Positions 41,767 to 43,246 of a stretch of 43,246 bases of DNA are shown here, one piece after another. A model generated the notes under the pieces. That model ran no database searches, had not been told where the DNA came from, and saw only the letters and a program-made list of their open reading frames with translations. Origin of the DNA: Bacteroidales bacterium (GTDB taxonomy: Bacteria > Bacteroidota > Bacteroidia > Bacteroidales > Bacteroidaceae); the NCBI GenBank assembly GCA_024690405.1, contig JAILCU010000059.1, positions 1-43,246 of the forward strand. Reading direction: 5' to 3'. Each line of letters opens with the position of its first letter. The first letter of the stretch is position 1. The translations under genes were made by a program, and so were the position numbers.

Positions 41767-41861
41767 ACAGTCGAAGAGTTCCGTAACTGAATGGACTGTA
41801 ACTCTTACCTATACGTCAGAACTAGCTTCGTCGTTAAGCGAGGTCTTGCAGACGCTTTAAC
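41767..41861 (+). other. Structured intergenic segment after the kinase gene
   Basis: ACAGTC (41767-41772) can pair with GACTGT (41794-41799), and AAGAGTT (41774-41780) with AACTCTT (41800-41806). The order is interlocked and would compete or form a pseudoknot. A second hairpin, GTTAAGC with GCTTTAAC around GTCT-TGC-AGAC, spans 41833-41861. No T-run follows. Could be a 3' UTR structure or small RNA; the evidence is slight. Confidence 0.25.
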
Positions 41862-41950
41862 CCAAAGAAACGTTAAAATGTAGGCGCTCTTCTTCTTAAA
41901 AAAACGAAAAAATGAGATGCCTTGCTCTTCGCTTTATGCTCTTTTTTTGT

Positions 41951-41958
41951 TAATTTTG
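41951..41958 (+). promoter_or_regulatory. -7 box (TAATTTTG) for the coiled-coil protein gene
   Basis: TAATTTTG lies 39 bp before the ATG at 41998, in a T-rich context. Confidence 0.5.
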
Positions 41959-41997
41959 CCTTTGAAATCAGTGTCTAACTTTTAAACAAGAATTACG

Positions 41998-42309
41998 ATG
42001 TCAAAGACCATTGAACAACAAATTGAGAAAAGCCGCGGGCTCGTTGGCGGATTACGCAAACACGTGGCAGAAAAGGGTGAAGCACAGATCTCTGTACAGC
42101 AAATCGCTGAGATGGAACAGTCGCTCGAACAATTGCAGAAAGCCAGTGATGAGGTGGAGCGCTTGCGTGAAGAATTAGCACCCAAGGTGAAACATATGAA
42201 CGAACTGCTGGCTGCCGTCAAAGTCGCTTATAACGATCGCAAGATGATGATCAAGAATCTCTATCCACTTGGTGGATGGACAGCTTACGGCGTGCCCGAC
42301 AAGCGATGA
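41998..42309 (+). CDS. Small coiled-coil protein, unknown function
   Basis: 103 residues, mostly helical. Residues about 38-75 (EMEQSLEQLQKASDEVERL and on) have heptad-like spacing and should form a coiled coil. The C-terminus (KNLYPLGGWTAYGVPDKR) is non-helical with a GGW motif. No signal peptide or membrane segment. It has its own promoter box and a strong terminator, so it is a single-gene unit. I do not recognise the family. Confidence 0.8.
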   Translation: MSKTIEQQIEKSRGLVGGLRKHVAEKGEAQISVQQIAEMEQSLEQLQKASDEVERLREELAPKVKHMNELLAAVKVAYNDRKMMIKNLYPLGGWTAYGVPDKR

Positions 42310-42325
42310 GAAACGGAACAAAGAA

Positions 42326-42386
42326 GCAGCGGGAGACACATCCGCGCCCACTATTGAGCGTGTAGGTTGTCTCCCGCTGCCTTTTT
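42326..42386 (+). terminator. Rho-independent terminator after the coiled-coil protein gene
   Basis: Perfect 13-bp arms GCAGCGGGAGACA (42326-42338) and TGTCTCCCGCTGC (42368-42380), a 29-nt loop, then CTTTTT. Confidence 0.85.
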
Positions 42387-42426
42387 GATAGCTTCGCGCT
42401 ATGCCTCGAGGCCTACTGATGCATGA

Positions 42427-43246
42427 TCATTGGCCTACTTGATAATCTACCAAGGTGAAATAAGGTGCTTTGTCGCCGTTCTCTTTGGTGACATAAACCT
42501 TCACGTTCATCTTAGCCCCATTCGGGCCCACGTTCTCAGCTTCGAAGCAGTACTCGCGGCCTGATTTCACGTCGCGCGAGCCCACCGTGAGCGGAGTAGC
42601 ATGCAACATCTCGTAGCCGTCGACGGCCTGGTTGAAAATCTCGGCCTCAGCCTCTTCCACGGGCTTGGGCTCTGAGAACTCATCTTTCTGCTCTGCTTCG
42701 CCTTCCTTTATGCCAAGTCTGATGAGCATCTCATCGACTACTGCAGGCAGCATCTCCATCAGCGCACTTCTGATACCGAAGCCTTCGAGCACCTGTGCAT
42801 TAGGTTGCTGTTGTTTCAGGTCGGCCACGCTCTGTGCGTAACCTCCGCTACCAAAGGTGGCAAACGGAACAACGACCTTTCCACTAAGATCAACACTTGC
42901 CAGCCAACTCTTCATGGGCAAGGCGTAAGTGCCGTACCAGATGGGATAGCCCACGAAAATAGTGTCGTAGTCGGCCAAATCCACCGCCAACGGAAGCACT
43001 TCGGGCAATACATTGTTCTGCATCTCTTCCTGGCTGCGTTGGATGATCTCGTCGAAGTTGGTGGAATAGGGTGCCTTTGCCTGGAGTTCGGCCATATCAG
43101 CGCCTGTCTGCTCCTGAATGCAGGTAGCAGCAGTCTTTGTCGTATTGGTGACGGAGTAGTAAACCACCAACGATTTCTTTTCAACTTTCTTTTCAGAGTT
43201 GCAGGCCATCAGCAGCAGTCCTGCTGTCAGCATCAATGCGATTTTC
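42427..43246 (-). CDS. Flavodoxin-fold lipoprotein (5' end cut by window edge)
   Basis: The visible part starts KIALMLTAGLLLMAC, a lipoprotein signal with lipobox LMAC. Position 43246 reads as the G of what is very likely the ATG, so only two bases of the gene are missing. A flavodoxin fold follows: SLVVYYSVTNTTKTAA is the FMN phosphate loop, though with SVTNT rather than the usual S/TGNT. GYPIWYGTYALPMKSWL and ATFGSGGYAQS are family-like. A C-terminal extra domain of about 65 residues (from AVDGYEML) follows an acidic linker. A membrane-anchored flavodoxin would act outside the cytoplasm; the partner is unknown. Confidence 0.85.
   Translation of the reverse strand, partial: KIALMLTAGLLLMACNSEKKVEKKSLVVYYSVTNTTKTAATCIQEQTGADMAELQAKAPYSTNFDEIIQRSQEEMQNNVLPEVLPLAVDLADYDTIFVGYPIWYGTYALPMKSWLASVDLSGKVVVPFATFGSGGYAQSVADLKQQQPNAQVLEGFGIRSALMEMLPAVVDEMLIRLGIKEGEAEQKDEFSEPKPVEEAEAEIFNQAVDGYEMLHATPLTVGSRDVKSGREYCFEAENVGPNGAKMNVKVYVTKENGDKAPYFTLVDYQVGQ

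Overview
The window looks like an ordinary chromosomal segment of a Bacteroidales bacterium, most likely Prevotellaceae-like. The basis is gene content (tandem DUF4230 proteins, a phosphoglycerate-mutase-like homoserine kinase between thrA and thrC, a uridine kinase fused to a ThrRS-like domain, GH127/GH43 enzymes, a BASS transporter) and many start-proximal TAnnTTTG boxes, the -7 element of the Bacteroides primary sigma factor. No phage, plasmid, transposase, rRNA or CRISPR was found. It holds about 35 protein genes and one tRNA.

Layout. 1-755 has no convincing gene but carries two tandem arrays. 756-3176 (minus): ispD, a DJ-1/PfpI protein overlapping it by 4 bp, and pdxJ. 3313-7123 (plus): tRNA-Ala(CGC), nadK, an ABC exporter and a BASS transporter. 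7242-12338 (minus): a complete threonine operon, thrA - homoserine kinase - thrC. 12480-16180 (minus): recJ and recQ, overlapping by 4 bp. 16455-19213 (minus): exoA, a Tat-exported aldo/keto reductase with two 4Fe-4S motifs, and an FMN-binding protein. 19362-19599 is a compact 38-codon transcription unit. 19771-23343 (plus): mazG and valS. 23482-25775 (minus): a lipoprotein, rfbC and rfbB. 25845-27262 (plus): two DUF4230 paralogues. 27263-28078 holds a pyrimidine-rich array and a 30-codon membrane-peptide gene. 28079-32343 (minus): a glutathione-peroxidase lipoprotein, cstA, and slyD-aroC. 32506-34371 (plus): ilvD, apparently alone. 34845-39887 (minus): GH127, GH43 and an HD-domain protein. 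40052-42309 (plus): nucleoside kinase and a coiled-coil protein. 42427-43246 (minus): a flavodoxin lipoprotein whose start codon is cut by the window edge.

How the genes work together. The clearest pathway is aspartate to threonine (ThrA, the PGM-like kinase, ThrC). Other pieces of core metabolism are IspD (isoprenoids), PdxJ (vitamin B6), NadK (NADP), AroC (chorismate), IlvD (branched-chain amino acids) and RfbB/RfbC (dTDP-sugars). RecJ, RecQ, ExoA and MazG are genome-maintenance or nucleotide-quality enzymes. GH127 and GH43 suggest use of arabinose/galactose-containing plant glycans.

The most unusual feature lies between the genes. Tandem repeats with unrelated sequences recur just downstream of stop codons. 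Three have an exact 22-bp period (141-316, 28012-28099, 34492-34755 and beyond). One of these copies the last codons and stop codon of the peroxidase gene; another begins with 18-bp palindromes phased at 22 bp. Further arrays have 64-bp, 8-bp and 18/21-bp periods, and a roughly 42-bp hairpin element occurs at both 2241 and 27503. Function is unknown; these arrays and the two small-protein genes are the best candidates for something undescribed.
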